Source: Photobacterium aphoticum (GTDB lineage Bacteria; Pseudomonadota; Gammaproteobacteria; Enterobacterales; Vibrionaceae). From it: a DNA stretch of 64,000 nucleotides. Each line of letters opens with the position of its first letter. Positions within the stretch are counted from its first letter, which is position 1. The notes beneath the pieces are model-generated. The model did no database searches, was not told the origin of the DNA, and saw only the letters and a list, made by a program, of their open reading frames with translations. The stretch is taken from NCBI RefSeq assembly GCF_001029435.1, contig NZ_LDOV01000010.1:372001-436000 (forward strand), in the 5' to 3' direction. The translations under genes were made by a program, and so were the position numbers. Shown piece after piece: positions 8,117 to 16,371 of the stretch.

Positions 8117-9541
8117 TTACTGTACAACTTCACCGCTTTCTACAACGGTTTGACGTACTTTGTCAGCAAATGCCAACGCTTCGTCATGGATCGCTTTTTC
8201 ATCAACAGTCAGCATGTTGCGATCTTCCATCAGCACTTTACCGTCAACGATAGTGTGCTTCACGTTTGTCGCGTAAGCCGAGTAAACCAGCGCTGAGTAT
8301 GGGTTGTAGACCGGTACCATGTTTGGCGCTTTAGTATCGACGACGATGATGTCAGCCAATTTGCCTTTTTCCAGTGAGCCAATGGTGTCTTCCATGTGCA
8401 GGGCACGTGCCGCACCGATAGTTGCCATTTCGATCACTTTTACCGGAGGCATTGCTGCACGGTCTTTGTTCACCAGTTTGTGGACTTTCGCTACCTGGTT
8501 GAATTCATCCATTGTGCTGATAGTGTTACCAGACATTGGACCATCGGTACCCAGACCGATACGTAGACCGTCATCAAACATCTTCAGGGCAGGAGAGACA
8601 CCTTTTGCTGACTTGATGTTAGCGCTCATGTTGTGCGCTACACCCACATCGTGCTTCTTCAGTAGTGCGATGTCTTCGTCATCAACGTTGATTACATGTG
8701 CGCCCACAAGGTTAGGCGTCAGTGCGCCGATGTCCGCCATGTATTCAACCGGTGATTTGCCGCCACTGCGTTCTGCGATGACTTGGTTTTCTCGCTCAGA
8801 TTCTGCTAGGTGAATCATTACCGGCACATCATATTTCAGTGATAGCTCAGTGATTTTCTTCAGCGTTTCAGTGGTGTTAGTGTACGGCGCATGCGGGGCA
8901 AAAGCCGGCGTAATACGTGGGTGATCTTTATACTCTTCAATAAAGTTCACGGCGTACTTGATGCCTTCGTCAGCGTTGGCTGCATCCGCTACCGGGAATT
9001 TAATGACAGTTTCACCTAAGACGGCTCGCATGCCGATCTTATCAACGGTTTTCGCCACTTCGTCTTCAAAGTAGTACATGTCGGCGTAAGTGGTTACACC
9101 ACCTTTTACCATTTCCACGTTACCCAGCTGGGCACCAATGCGCACCATGTCACGAGATACCAGCTTGCTTTCAAGCGGGAAAATGTAACGATGTAGGCGA
9201 TCTGGCACGTCATCCGCCATTGAACGGAATACCGTCATGGAAACGTGAGTGTGTGTATTGATCAGACCCGGCATCACAATGTCGCCGTCAGCATCGATGG
9301 TTTTTTCTGCTTTGTATTCTTTAAGATCCGTGCCGTCAGTGACAGCAAAGATTTTGTTTTCTTTGATAGCAACCAGGCCATTGTCATATACCGTTTTATC
9401 GGCATTCATGGTCAGGACAGTTGCGTTTTTGATTAGCAGATCAACGTTTTCAACCGCAAATGCAGAAGCGCTAGAAAGGGTTGCTGCTGCCAAAGAAACA
9501 GCAAGAAGGGTTTTCTTGAACATGGAGGTACTACTCGACAT
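8117..9541 (-). CDS. Exported amidohydrolase (ATZ/TRZ, SAH/MTA-deaminase-like)
   Basis: A 474-residue metal-dependent amidohydrolase. The metal ligands HTH in GLINTHTHVSMTVFR, the later HLAESERE and the GLGTDGPMSGN segment place it with adenosylhomocysteine/methylthioadenosine deaminases and chlorohydrolases. A clear Sec signal peptide (MFKKTLLAVSLAAATLSSAS, cut near AFA) precedes the enzyme, so it should act in the periplasm, whereas characterised SAH deaminases are cytosolic. Start is either 9541 or the in-frame ATG at 9523, which begins directly at the signal peptide; neither has a strong ribosome site. Monocistronic with a shared terminator at its end. The substrate is not determined. Confidence 0.82.
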   Translation of the reverse strand: MSSSTSMFKKTLLAVSLAAATLSSASAFAVENVDLLIKNATVLTMNADKTVYDNGLVAIKENKIFAVTDGTDLKEYKAEKTIDADGDIVMPGLINTHTHVSMTVFRSMADDVPDRLHRYIFPLESKLVSRDMVRIGAQLGNVEMVKGGVTTYADMYYFEDEVAKTVDKIGMRAVLGETVIKFPVADAANADEGIKYAVNFIEEYKDHPRITPAFAPHAPYTNTTETLKKITELSLKYDVPVMIHLAESERENQVIAERSGGKSPVEYMADIGALTPNLVGAHVINVDDEDIALLKKHDVGVAHNMSANIKSAKGVSPALKMFDDGLRIGLGTDGPMSGNTISTMDEFNQVAKVHKLVNKDRAAMPPVKVIEMATIGAARALHMEDTIGSLEKGKLADIIVVDTKAPNMVPVYNPYSALVYSAYATNVKHTIVDGKVLMEDRNMLTVDEKAIHDEALAFADKVRQTVVESGEVVQ

Positions 9542-9781
9542 CGATTGAATGGCGCAGATAATACCTAAAGGCGAAGCATTGAAAATCAGTATTGTAATTG
9601 TGATGTACGAACTGTGATTAAAGTCACTCTAATGCGTTGATGTATTGGCAGGGACGATGTTTTTATCGCCAGTTAAACGTTTGCATATGGGCTGTATGCA
9701 TAAAAAGTAATAAGAATAGGAAAAATTGTGTGATGTCGAACAAGCGGGAATTGTGACGGTTAAATTGCTAATGTCGCTTTT

Positions 9782-10402
9782 TTAAAGCACATAGTGTGAT
9801 GTCAGCAAAATGTACTTATATACGGTTTTTTGATGATTATCACGACGCAATGGATGGTGCAGGGCGTGGTGGCCTTCAGTCAGTGATAGCGCCGCCAATT
9901 GTTCAGGCAGACCGATTTCAACCGCTTGCAGACGGATCCCATCATTGAGGTAGTCAACGGCATTGCGAGGTAATTGCCCTAACCACCAGGCTGGAATTTC
10001 TTTGCTGGCTTTACTGCGATCAAACCAGTGATCGGCAACTAAAACCAAGTGGTGAGGATGATCACCGGTTAAGCGTTCTTTGGTTTCTTTGATCGTATTG
10101 ATCAATGCCTGACGACGGGCCAAGTTGGCACTCAATAGACGGTGCGCAATCACCCAGACAGAAAAGGAGCTTGTTTGAATATGAAAGACAGGTTGCGAGA
10201 GCTTATCTTCATTTTGACATTGGGTGATCGTGGCTTGGATATTCGCATCTGAGAGGGTGTGAAGAATGCGACGGCATAATGCTTTGCCGAGGTGGTTTTC
10301 ACGCATACCACGATTGTGCACTGTGGGGTAATGTTGCTCGCACAGTTGCATACAATCGGATTGGAATTGCTCGATACTGGTTGATAGAAAGTCAGAAACC
10401 AC
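9782..10402 (-). CDS. Hypothetical cytoplasmic protein
   Basis: A 206-residue protein I do not recognise. It has no signal peptide or membrane segment. It is Leu-, His- and Gln-rich, with a central helical KETKERLTGDHPHHLVLVADHW stretch split by a His pair and a conserved-looking IPAWWLGQLP segment. The start is GTG at 10402 after a weak GCGAG site. It lies between the amidohydrolase and msrPQ on the same strand but 190 bases from msrQ, so operon membership is uncertain. Confidence 0.6.
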   Translation of the reverse strand: MVSDFLSTSIEQFQSDCMQLCEQHYPTVHNRGMRENHLGKALCRRILHTLSDANIQATITQCQNEDKLSQPVFHIQTSSFSVWVIAHRLLSANLARRQALINTIKETKERLTGDHPHHLVLVADHWFDRSKASKEIPAWWLGQLPRNAVDYLNDGIRLQAVEIGLPEQLAALSLTEGHHALHHPLRRDNHQKTVYKYILLTSHYVL

Positions 10403-10593
10403 GGATGTCTCGCCACACCACGAAGGACAGAGTAGACAAACACGCCTTTCTGCCGCTCGAAAACAAAGCTATTTATATGAATGATATCAGTACATTGTCA
10501 GCGTCCAGAAGGATGCAGAGTGAGTCAATATACGCGTCGCTATCGTATCAGAAAAACAGCGTTCTTCTAGCTTATTTCCATCAATTAGTGATC

Positions 10594-11343
10594 TTAACGT
10601 TGTGAAGTGCGTCGCCTTGCTGTGAATAACGACAATCCTCGACTCAAGGTCCGGTATCGTAAGGCCAATAAAGCAAGACTGGCGGCGATATAGAGAGCCG
10701 GTTCCAACAAGCCAGATTTCACTGACCAGTAGTAGTGGATAGGGGCTAACAAGACCGCCAGATATACCCAGTTGTGTAGCTTCTGCCACGTTTTCCCCAT
10801 TTTTTGTTGAATGGCAGAAAAAGAGGTCAGGGTGAGTGCCAGTAAGATGAACCAACTGACAGCACCTAATGACAGATAAGGACGAGACACAATTTCACTG
10901 GCAAGCAGTGACCAGTTCAGGTTCAGATCAAGCACGAGATAGCCCATCACATGCAGCACCGCCCAGAAGAAACTGTATAAGCCGACTAAACGGCGCACCT
11001 TCATCAGCATGCCTTGTTTTAATGCCTTAGCGACGGGGGAAATGACCAAGGTGAGCAGCAAGGTATTCAACGCTGCTTTACCGGTAAAGTGATGTAAGCC
11101 CTGAATGGGGTCGGCCCCAAACCCACCCGAGACGGTCAGCCACACCATTTGAGCAAAGAAACCTAAAGAAACCACATGGATGACAACTTTCAGCCAAAAC
11201 ACATGACGAGGTTGCAGACGAAATGGCGATCGGCGAGAAGCAGCCGCTCCTGAGTTTTTAGTAGGTGACGGCGCCGCTTTTGCCCGGGGCGATTGTGATG
11301 ATGATTGCGGAACAGGTGAATGCTGTGTAGGTGATAGCGCCAT
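10594..11343 (-). CDS. msrQ: Protein-methionine-sulfoxide reductase heme subunit MsrQ
   Basis: A 249-residue inner-membrane protein with about six transmembrane helices and the YedZ-type ferric-reductase-like domain. Histidines in GLHHFTGKAALNTLLL, FWAVLHVMGYL and WQKLHNWVYLA fit heme binding. MsrQ passes quinol- or flavin-derived electrons to periplasmic MsrP for repair of oxidised methionines. The first 40 residues are a Pro/Ser/Ala-rich cytosolic extension not seen in E. coli. AAGGA lies seven bases before the ATG. It follows msrP by 74 bases in the same operon. Confidence 0.93.
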   Translation of the reverse strand: MALSPTQHSPVPQSSSQSPRAKAAPSPTKNSGAAASRRSPFRLQPRHVFWLKVVIHVVSLGFFAQMVWLTVSGGFGADPIQGLHHFTGKAALNTLLLTLVISPVAKALKQGMLMKVRRLVGLYSFFWAVLHVMGYLVLDLNLNWSLLASEIVSRPYLSLGAVSWFILLALTLTSFSAIQQKMGKTWQKLHNWVYLAVLLAPIHYYWSVKSGLLEPALYIAASLALLALRYRTLSRGLSLFTARRRTSQR

Positions 11344-11417
11344 AGGTGATTCCTTACATCGTTACCATCATGCTTGTGATTTGTCTGGATTAGCGGGTAA
11401 ACGCCAGCCTCAACTGG

Positions 11418-12431
11418 TTAATAGTTGCGAGTGAGATCCATACCCTTATACAGCTGTGCGACATCACTGGCGTAACCATTGAACATTTTTGTTGGCTGAC
11501 GACGGCTACTGAACAAGCTGCCTTCCCCGATAAAACGCTCGCTGGCTTGGCTCCAACGCGGATGGTCAACCTTCGGATTCACATTGGCATAAAAACCGTA
11601 TTCGTTAGGCGCCAGAATGTTCCAGGTTGTAGGTGGCTGGCTGCGAGTCAGGCTGATTTTGACGATGGATTTAATACTCTTAAAGCCATACTTCCACGGC
11701 ACCACTAAGCGTATCGGTGCACCATTTTGTGGGGCAAGGTTCTTACCGTATAACCCAACCGCTAACAACGTCAGTGGATGCATTGCTTCATCTAACCGCA
11801 GACCTTCTACATACGGGTAATCTATACCGCCGCCAATACGGCGATTGGCTTGGCCGGGCATTTGTTTTGGATCGTACAGGGTTTCAAAGGCAACGTATTT
11901 CGCATCGCTGTTAGGGGAAGCCTGGCGTAACAGGGCGGCAAGCGGAAAGCCAATCCAAGGCACATTCATTGACCATGCTTCCACACAGCGCAAGCGGTAG
12001 ATGCGCTCTTCTAACGGGAAGCGTTTGAAGATGTCATCGTAATCCAGTGTCAGCGGGTTTCTGACCAATCCATCGACATTCACCTTCCACGGATCCGTCT
12101 GAAAGTGTTTGGCACGCTCTGCGGGATCGGATTTATCGGTCCCGAATTCATAGAAGTTATTGTATTTAAGGATTTTATCTTCTGGCGTCAGGGATAATGA
12201 CGAATTTGAATAACTGGAACTGCGGGTTTGCAGTGTACGGCGGTTATCCACCTCGGGTTCTTTTTTACCGGTAAAAGCATCAAAAATACTGGCGCTGGCT
12301 GGTGTGGCTAATGGCATCCCCACCACAGCAATACCCAACTTTTTGAGAATGTCGCGGCGTGCTTTGTATACCGATTCCGGCGTAGCTTCACTTTCTTTCA
12401 GTGACCATCGATTTGAACGAATAATGGGCAT
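11418..12431 (-). CDS. msrP: Protein-methionine-sulfoxide reductase catalytic subunit MsrP
   Basis: A 337-residue periplasmic molybdenum-molybdopterin enzyme of the sulfite-oxidase fold that reduces methionine sulfoxide in envelope proteins. A Tat signal is visible: the twin arginines 25-26 in [10 protein letters not shown] and a following hydrophobic stretch. The Mo-ligand cysteine is Cys149 in [11 protein letters not shown]. The start is set at 12431 because AGGAGG (12439-12444) is seven bases upstream; the in-frame ATG at 12437 is only one base from it. It precedes msrQ. Confidence 0.93.
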   Translation of the reverse strand: MPIIRSNRWSLKESEATPESVYKARRDILKKLGIAVVGMPLATPASASIFDAFTGKKEPEVDNRRTLQTRSSSYSNSSLSLTPEDKILKYNNFYEFGTDKSDPAERAKHFQTDPWKVNVDGLVRNPLTLDYDDIFKRFPLEERIYRLRCVEAWSMNVPWIGFPLAALLRQASPNSDAKYVAFETLYDPKQMPGQANRRIGGGIDYPYVEGLRLDEAMHPLTLLAVGLYGKNLAPQNGAPIRLVVPWKYGFKSIKSIVKISLTRSQPPTTWNILAPNEYGFYANVNPKVDHPRWSQASERFIGEGSLFSSRRQPTKMFNGYASDVAQLYKGMDLTRNY

Positions 12432-12749
12432 CGCCATTCCTCCTTGTTGCGTCGCTATACTTTCTCAAACAGAAAGCCAGCAAAAAAAGACCATCAAAAT
12501 AATGTGTTTATGTAGACCTGCTCGCACCCTAATTAATTTCATGGCACCCGCTTTTTTCGTTCGGACACAGATCTTCGGTACATCAAGCAAGATGTACGAG
12601 GCGCTGGTCTGCGTCATGAATACAGTGGCTAGGGAAGAAAAGGAAGATGTGGTAATGTTCGCTCCACAAAAGGAAGCCGGTGGTTTGTCGTTGGCTACCG
12701 AGAGTGAATGGCATTTGCTGTTTGCCATCAACCGTTTAAGAATGTACGT
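12432..12749. other. Divergent intergenic region msrP / hypothetical
   Basis: It holds the promoter of msrPQ leftward and of the small unknown gene rightward. Open frames on both strands here (for example plus 12304-12753, which overlaps msrP antisense) lack ribosome sites or family features. No clear operator was seen. Confidence 0.4.
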
Positions 12750-13238
12750 ATGAATGATTTTAACGCCAACCTCGAACTCCAACACATTTACTTAGAAGCT
12801 TATGCAGAACGTTATCATTCGTTACGTCAGTATTTCGAAGCCTATTATTGTTACCGACATGGCTTGATTACTCGGCAAGGTAAGCCTGATTGGGGACAAA
12901 TTTTCCAGTTCGCCCCTCATTCACACAGTGCGAAAGCGTGTACGGACAAAAAGCAATGTGTACGTGAGTTATGGTTGCCATTGAGTGTGTTAGTGGGGCG
13001 ATTGAAAGCCTTAGTGCGTGATGACGAACTCACGGTAGAGGCGATTCAGGATCTTTTAGATGACGCTTTACATTATGTGATTGTGTCGCGGGAAGAGTGG
13101 AATGCGTTGAAGAAAAACGGTTGGGTAGAAAACATGCCCGCCGAATTTTATCAGCCTCAGAACCCGCATTATCAAGACCCGCATGATCGTTTTACCCGTT
13201 TGGGTATTGCGTTTGAGCAGGCGGCGTTTATGCGCTAA
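12750..13238 (+). CDS. Hypothetical protein
   Basis: A 162-residue soluble acidic protein, not recognised. It has an aromatic-rich N-terminal helix (EAYAERYHSLRQYFEAYYCY) and a C-terminal TRLGIAFEQAAFM helix; no signal or membrane segment. The start at 12750 is the ATG of MNDFNANLEL; an earlier in-frame ATG at 12708 has no ribosome site. A short competing ATG at 12741 terminates after three codons just inside the start. The downstream 3' region is C-rich and G-poor, suggesting Rho-dependent ending. Confidence 0.6.
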   Translation: MNDFNANLELQHIYLEAYAERYHSLRQYFEAYYCYRHGLITRQGKPDWGQIFQFAPHSHSAKACTDKKQCVRELWLPLSVLVGRLKALVRDDELTVEAIQDLLDDALHYVIVSREEWNALKKNGWVENMPAEFYQPQNPHYQDPHDRFTRLGIAFEQAAFMR

Positions 13239-13893
13239 ACACTGAAGCACAGAACAAACAGGCGGGCAGGTGTGTCCGCCAATCATCAATTATTTCCTTC
13301 CTACTACTTATTTCCCCATCAGCGGCCCTATTACTAACAACCTCTACCTACATCACCCATTACCTTCTGTGACCGTGTCACCTGTTTTTACCGTACTGCG
13401 CTGCACGCCGCCAAAACCATATCAACGCTCTCTATTTTTCTCCTTTTATCTTGCTGATGGTGTCATGTGATCAGTTCGCGTCAGTCTGGGGCAAAATCGG
13501 TGCCTCCATCACGAGAAAGCGAACATGTGGGATGGACTACAATTAACGTTTAACACTGAAAGTGTTGCGTATAACAAGCATGAGCTCAGGTAAATAATGT
13601 TTCGTTCACGAAATATTTATTGTTTCCTTTGTGATTGCAAATTGCACAATTTAGCGTGAATCGCGTCTATTTGTTGAACGTTTTATGTTGATTTATGGCG
13701 AAACTTGACATTTGCACCGTTGAAATGGTTTGATCTGTGCAGTTTTTAATTGATTACAGGGCTAAATATACTTGCTCGAGTGTAGGGTAGAAGCATCATC
13801 TGGTTGGCAGGGAAATGGCAGCGATGAGAGCATTTTGAGAATGACTTTTTAGGTGTGTTTTTACGTTAACTCGTTATCAAGTGGGATGACATA
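13239..13893. other. Intergenic region before the BCCT transporter
   Basis: From about 13280 to 13375 the plus strand is rich in C and T and almost free of G, a composition typical of rut sites, so Rho-dependent termination of the preceding gene is plausible. A GGCGG/CCGCC pair at 13261-13280 is too weak for an intrinsic terminator. The remainder (13500-13893) is the AT-rich promoter side of the transporter. No gene seen. Confidence 0.4.
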
Positions 13894-15477
13894 ATGAGTA
13901 AAATAGACAAATACAGTATTGATAATACCGACTATACAGTCGGACAGGATAACATTCAGAAGTGGGGGTTTGATGTTCATAACCCCGTGTTTGGCACCAG
14001 TGCCGGTTTGATTGTGCTATTTTTGGTGCTTGCCTTGGTCAGCGATCCAACCACGGCGAAAACGGCACTAGACGGTATCAAAAATAGCATTATCAATAGT
14101 TTTGACTCGCTGTTCCTTTGGGCGGGTAACATTTTTGTGTTGTTCTGTTTGGTGTTAGTGGTTTCACCGTACGGTAAAATTCGTATTGGTGGAACAGAGG
14201 CGCAACCGGACTATTCTCGCATGTCGTGGCTGGCGATGTTGTTCGCAGCCGGTATGGGGATTGGCCTGATGTTCTGGAGTGTGGCTGAGCCTGTTGCTTA
14301 CTACACTGGCTGGTATGAAACGCCATTGAATGTGACGCCATATACGCCGGAAGCGCGTGAATTAGCGATGGGCGCAACCATGTATCACTGGGGGTTGCAC
14401 CCTTGGGCCATCTACGGTGTGGTTGCATTGTCGTTAGCCTTCTTTGCGTATAACAAAGGCTTGCCGCTGTCTATCCGTTCTATCTTCTATCCGCTGTTGG
14501 GCGACCGTGTTTGGGGTTGGCCTGGTCATATCATTGATATCTTTGCCGTGTTAGCCACCATGTTTGGTTTGGCGACCTCATTGGGCTTAGGGGCACAACA
14601 AGCCGCCAGTGGTATTAACCACGTATTCCATATGTCTGGCGGTATTGGTCTGCAAGTCATTGTCATTATTGTAGTGACGCTGCTCGCGGTTATTTCTGTT
14701 GCGCGAGGCATTGATGGCGGGGTGAAGTTACTGAGTAACTTGAACATGCTGGTGGCATTGGCGTTGTTGGTCTTTGTTGCGGCTGTGGGTTTCGCCATTT
14801 CGATGGGCACCATTCCGACCACGATTGCGGGTTACGCCAAAAATTTCTTCGCCCTGAGTAATCCACATGGCCGAGAAGATCAGGCATGGCTGCATGGCTG
14901 GACGGTATTCTACTGGGCATGGTGGATTTCATGGTCGCCATTTGTCGGTATGTTTATTGCCCGTGTGTCTAAGGGCCGTACCATCCGTGAGTTTTTGATT
15001 GCGGTATTGATTGTGCCAACATTGGTTACCACCGTATGGATGTCGGTGTTTGGTGGTCAGGCGATTGATCAGGTGATCAATGGTGTCGGTGTGCTGGGTA
15101 AGGAGGGCTTAACGTCTGTTCCTCTGGCAATGTTTGAGATGTTTGAATCTCTGCCATTGAGCTCATTCTTGTCTGTTGTGGCGATTTTGCTGGTGATGAT
15201 CTTCTTCATTACGTCTTCAGATTCAGGCTCATTGGTGATCGATAACATTACGGCGGGCGGTAAAATTGAGTCACCGATTCTGCAACGTGTGTTCTGGGCG
15301 ACGATGGAAGGTGCGGTTGCGGCTGTACTGCTTTATGTTGGTGGTACACAGGCGATAGAAGCCTTGCAGGCCGGGGTGATTTCAACAGCCTTGCCATTCG
15401 TGTTTATCTTGCTGTTGATGTGTATCAGCTTGGTAATGGGATTACGCACCGAGAGTATTCGAGAGAAATTTGCGTAA
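13894..15477 (+). CDS. BCCT-family betaine/carnitine/choline-type transporter
   Basis: A 527-residue inner-membrane protein with about 12 transmembrane helices and a short hydrophilic N-terminus. The family signature GMGIGLMFWSVAEP (about 120-133), the Trp-rich YWAWWISWSPFVGMF box and the following RVSKGRTIREF loop are all present. BCCT carriers import compatible solutes such as glycine betaine, choline, ectoine or DMSP, usually Na+-coupled; the substrate cannot be read from sequence. The short C-terminal tail (TESIREKFA) suggests less osmosensing machinery than BetP. A strong terminator follows. Confidence 0.92.
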   Translation: MSKIDKYSIDNTDYTVGQDNIQKWGFDVHNPVFGTSAGLIVLFLVLALVSDPTTAKTALDGIKNSIINSFDSLFLWAGNIFVLFCLVLVVSPYGKIRIGGTEAQPDYSRMSWLAMLFAAGMGIGLMFWSVAEPVAYYTGWYETPLNVTPYTPEARELAMGATMYHWGLHPWAIYGVVALSLAFFAYNKGLPLSIRSIFYPLLGDRVWGWPGHIIDIFAVLATMFGLATSLGLGAQQAASGINHVFHMSGGIGLQVIVIIVVTLLAVISVARGIDGGVKLLSNLNMLVALALLVFVAAVGFAISMGTIPTTIAGYAKNFFALSNPHGREDQAWLHGWTVFYWAWWISWSPFVGMFIARVSKGRTIREFLIAVLIVPTLVTTVWMSVFGGQAIDQVINGVGVLGKEGLTSVPLAMFEMFESLPLSSFLSVVAILLVMIFFITSSDSGSLVIDNITAGGKIESPILQRVFWATMEGAVAAVLLYVGGTQAIEALQAGVISTALPFVFILLLMCISLVMGLRTESIREKFA

Positions 15478-15565
15478 AATCGTGAGGATGCTTTCGCAAG
15501 GCTGCTAGCTATGGCTTAAGACAACATCAAATGCCGGCGGGTAAAGCGTCTTTTGAGTAACAGAG

Positions 15566-15599
15566 AAAATCCCTCTTCGTTTTGAAGAGGGATTTTTTT
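15566..15599. terminator. Bidirectional intrinsic terminator
   Basis: AAAATCCCTCTTC pairs with GAAGAGGGATTTT around GTTTT; T-rich tails on both strands. It lies between the convergent BCCT and exonuclease genes. Confidence 0.9.
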
Positions 15600-15606
15600 G
15601 TTTGCG

Positions 15607-16371
15607 TTATAACCAAATCGTATCGAGGGGCGTATCCGGCGAGAAATGATAAGCAATCTGAGCTTGTAATAATTCCGCTGTTGCCAAGGCATCGGTCAGA
15701 GCGTGGTGGGGCTGATAAACAGGCAAGCCATAGCGTTGACGAGCTTTGGCAAGACGAACTGAGCCGGGACGGATCCCACGTAATCGGTTTAACCAGCCGC
15801 CGCAATCTCGTTGCTGTACGGCAGATTCTATCGCCATGGTATCGATCAGCGGGAAATGTATCCCTTCATCCAAACGGCTTAACAGCGCCTGATTCATGAA
15901 GCTGCGTTCAATATGTTGGTAATGTACCACCACAATTTTTCCTGCCAGCGCGTTGAGCACCTGACCAAGGATATTCAATAAATCAGGGGCATTTTCCACT
16001 TCGGAATCGGTGATGCCATGAATCACGACCGATTCCTCACTTAACGGGCGATTTGGATTAATGATCCAATGCGCGGATTCACGGCAGCGAATGCGTGACA
16101 ACGTGAAGGGCACCAAACCGATGCTGATGATTTCATCTTTTAGTGGATTCAATCCGGTGGTTTCAAAGTCGAGTGCCACAAACTCCACCTCGCTGAGTGG
16201 CGTATCACCACTGGCAACGGGCGTTTGATAATAGCGCCGAATACGATCGTCTTGCGCGGTTTCCAGCAAGGTTTGGAAAAAGGTTGGCCAGTTGGGCGTT
16301 GCACGTGTATTAAGCTGTAGACGCGGCTTATCTGGGCGCGGCATGGACTTCCCTGAGTGAAGGTGTGACAT
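15607..16371 (-). CDS. DnaQ-like DEDDh 3'-5' exonuclease
   Basis: A 254-residue protein with the DEDDh exonuclease fold: Exo I FVALDFETTGL (Asp68, Glu70), a following HGITDSEV, Exo II VVHYQHIERSF region, and Exo III HHALTDALAT (His222/223, Asp227). It resembles PolC/DnaQ epsilon-type nucleases but is not the replicative epsilon subunit. Its ATG overlaps the stop of the upstream sensor gene by one base (TAATG), so the two are translationally coupled. The function is probably nucleic-acid 3'-end trimming in a signalling module with that partner (inference from adjacency). Confidence 0.85.
   Translation of the reverse strand: MSHLHSGKSMPRPDKPRLQLNTRATPNWPTFFQTLLETAQDDRIRRYYQTPVASGDTPLSEVEFVALDFETTGLNPLKDEIISIGLVPFTLSRIRCRESAHWIINPNRPLSEESVVIHGITDSEVENAPDLLNILGQVLNALAGKIVVVHYQHIERSFMNQALLSRLDEGIHFPLIDTMAIESAVQQRDCGGWLNRLRGIRPGSVRLAKARQRYGLPVYQPHHALTDALATAELLQAQIAYHFSPDTPLDTIWL

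Noticed and set aside
8319..8813. 164-codon frame opposite the amidohydrolase
   Set aside because: Antisense shadow caused by codon bias; low-complexity Ser/Leu sequence.
12304..12753. 149-codon plus-strand frame across msrP start
   Set aside because: It overlaps the well-supported msrP in antisense and has no family features.
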